Part shown: positions 62,913 to 64,000 of the stretch, piece after piece
How the letters are laid out: every line of letters starts with the position of its first letter
Numbering within the stretch: the stretch's first letter is position 1
Assembly (NCBI GenBank): GCA_965222005.1
Contig: OZ244935.1
Coordinates: 4,092,001 to 4,156,000, forward strand
DNA from: CBDCTM01 sp965222005
GTDB taxonomy: Bacteria > Bacteroidota > Bacteroidia > Chitinophagales > Saprospiraceae
DNA: 64,000 nucleotides
Reading direction: 5' to 3'
The notes under the pieces: model-generated
What the model saw: only the letters and a program-made list of their open reading frames with translations
Database searches by the model: none
Told to the model about the DNA's origin: nothing
Made by a program: the position numbers and the translations under genes

Positions 62913-64000
62913 ATGAGCGCAATCCTCTCCGGACTTCCTTGTGAGATCATCGGATCTTTGATCGATCGCAGCATCGATTTTGTGGTGGGGCAGGCGGCAC
63001 ATTCTACAAGCTATAAGGAATGGAAAAAGAAACATCGCCTTGAGCTGACGAGCCAGGATTCGGCCTTTCTCGATGTGTATGTGGAAGCGGTAGTGACCTA
63101 TTTTCAAACTGAAAAGCCTCCATGCCTGGAGCAATTTTTCCGCGAAAAAGCCATCCACCAAGCCTTGTACCGGCATTGGTACGGAAGCGACAGCGCTTCG
63201 CCCTTTTTTCCGGCATTGCAAAAATTAGCCAGCCATTTTGAATTGGAAAAACAGCTGGGTGCCGAAAAGCTGGAAGCCGAAATCGCACTCTTTGAGCAGG
63301 AATTTCGCTCTGCCGTCAATGTGAGCCGCCCCGCTTTTGAAAAAGCAGCGCATGATGATCGCCAACAAATAAAGCAAGGCATTGCCGACCTCCGCTCGGG
63401 GCTTGGCAGCCCCCTTCCCCGCGCCCTTACGCCAAACCCCTTCTCTCCGCCGGTTTTTATCGGCCGGGAGGAGAAGCTGGAAGAATTGCACCAAAAGCTC
63501 TTTTCAGGAAGCAACTTTCTGCTGTTGGTCAATGGCAAAGGCGGGATGGGTAAAACCTCCCTCGCTTCCCGCTACTATCATGAGTATATGGAGGCATACG
63601 AACATGTAGCCTGGGTGCTGGCGGAGCAAAACATCACTGAGGCACTTTTGTCGCTGGCCCGGCCCCTGCGGCTGGAGTTTGCGCCCGACATGCCGCCCCC
63701 CCAACGCCTGCGGCGGCTACTCCGGGAGCTGGCAAGCCTGAAAAAACCCAGCCTGCTGGTGATCGACAATGCCAATGATGCCGACGATATTAGAGACCAC
63801 TTTCAGGCATTGCGCCAATGCAGCAACTTCCACCTCCTGCTCACCACCCGCATTAACGAGCTGGAGGGAGCCGACTATTTTCCCATAAAAGGATTGAGCG
63901 AGCCCTATGCCGCAGAGCTTTTTAAAAAATACTACAAAGGGCATCAGCCCGGCGAAGATGCCTTGCTCAAAGACATCATCGGCTGGGTGGACCACAATAC
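62913..64000 (+). CDS. STAND/NB-ARC-type ATPase, 3' truncated by window edge
   Basis: 362 residues are visible and the frame is open at the end. Residues 1-175 are a helical region without a recognised family (YKEWKKKHRLEL; FFREKAIHQALYRHWYG), perhaps an effector or pairing domain. PFSPPVFIGREEKLEEL marks the start of the NTPase; GKGGMGKTS (208-216) is the P-loop, SLLVIDNANDADD (about 270-282) the Walker B, and LLLTTRINEL the sensor. This order is typical of NB-ARC/STAND proteins, which in bacteria often act in antiphage defence or signalling and usually end in TPR or other repeats. It follows the MITE-like element and begins a new transcription unit; partners lie outside the window. Confidence 0.82.
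   Translation, partial: MSAILSGLPCEIIGSLIDRSIDFVVGQAAHSTSYKEWKKKHRLELTSQDSAFLDVYVEAVVTYFQTEKPPCLEQFFREKAIHQALYRHWYGSDSASPFFPALQKLASHFELEKQLGAEKLEAEIALFEQEFRSAVNVSRPAFEKAAHDDRQQIKQGIADLRSGLGSPLPRALTPNPFSPPVFIGREEKLEELHQKLFSGSNFLLLVNGKGGMGKTSLASRYYHEYMEAYEHVAWVLAEQNITEALLSLARPLRLEFAPDMPPPQRLRRLLRELASLKKPSLLVIDNANDADDIRDHFQALRQCSNFHLLLTTRINELEGADYFPIKGLSEPYAAELFKKYYKGHQPGEDALLKDIIGWVDHN

Overview
The window reads as chromosomal DNA of a Bacteroidota bacterium, probably a Saprospiria-like lineage. The evidence is several secreted giants ending in type IX secretion (T9SS) sorting domains of type A and type B, PKD repeats, a LytS/LytTR two-component pair, the DUF1599 / BT_3928-type DoxX gene pair, RhlE-like helicase and NamZ genes, and very weak use of Shine-Dalgarno sites. 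No tRNA, rRNA or CRISPR array was recognised.

Layout. 1-6.1 kb: the tail of one T9SS type B protein and a complete 1864-residue paralogue with about 15 PKD-like repeats. 6.2-10 kb: housekeeping and conserved-unknown genes (YigZ family, DUF1599, DoxX-like, a probable lipoprotein). 10-15.1 kb: a cluster of secreted proteins (metzincin-like protease, small AT-rich protein, T9SS type A protein, PKD type B protein). 15.1-23.5 kb: a surface-glycan type cluster (haem lipoprotein, SGNH hydrolase-like membrane protein, GT39-like and GT4 glycosyltransferases, sulfotransferase, B12-binding radical SAM enzyme). 23.5-29.4 kb: an unrecognised helical protein, an Ig/dockerin-like T9SS protein, an IS5-type element with a probable programmed -1 frameshift, a 17-bp minisatellite and a small secreted protein. 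29.5-46.8 kb: core genes (DEAD helicase, fructosamine kinase, LytTR/LytS, QueD-FolE-FabD-YqgE-ABC-F, GT39-like, 2OG oxygenase, RluA, a RibF-GT2 fusion, Mrp, NifU-type protein, PyrF).

46.8-54.5 kb is an AT-rich accessory island. It holds a dead IS1595-type element with a perfect 8-bp target duplication, a caspase-fold-like secreted protein, a DUF1566 protein whose upstream region was replaced by an ISKra4/UPF0236-like element, an unknown secreted protein and a patchwork of transposase relics. 54.5-62.7 kb returns to chromosomal genes (small membrane protein, exonuclease/GIY-YIG nuclease, NamZ-type muramidase, a barrel protein, and a lipoprotein combining metallophosphoesterase and Omp85-like barrel). 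A MITE-like element follows, and the window ends inside a STAND/NB-ARC-type ATPase with an unrecognised N-terminal domain, which may open a defence or signalling locus.

Best leads: the in-frame RibF-glycosyltransferase fusion with a ten-A run exactly at the junction; the edge STAND ATPase; the 161-bp MITE candidate with 13-bp inverted repeats and 5-bp duplications; the IS1595 relic broken by several 12-13 bp tandem duplications; a 47-bp dispersed intergenic repeat; and the IS insertion that ends 3 bp before a start codon. All assignments come from reading motifs by eye; no database search was possible.
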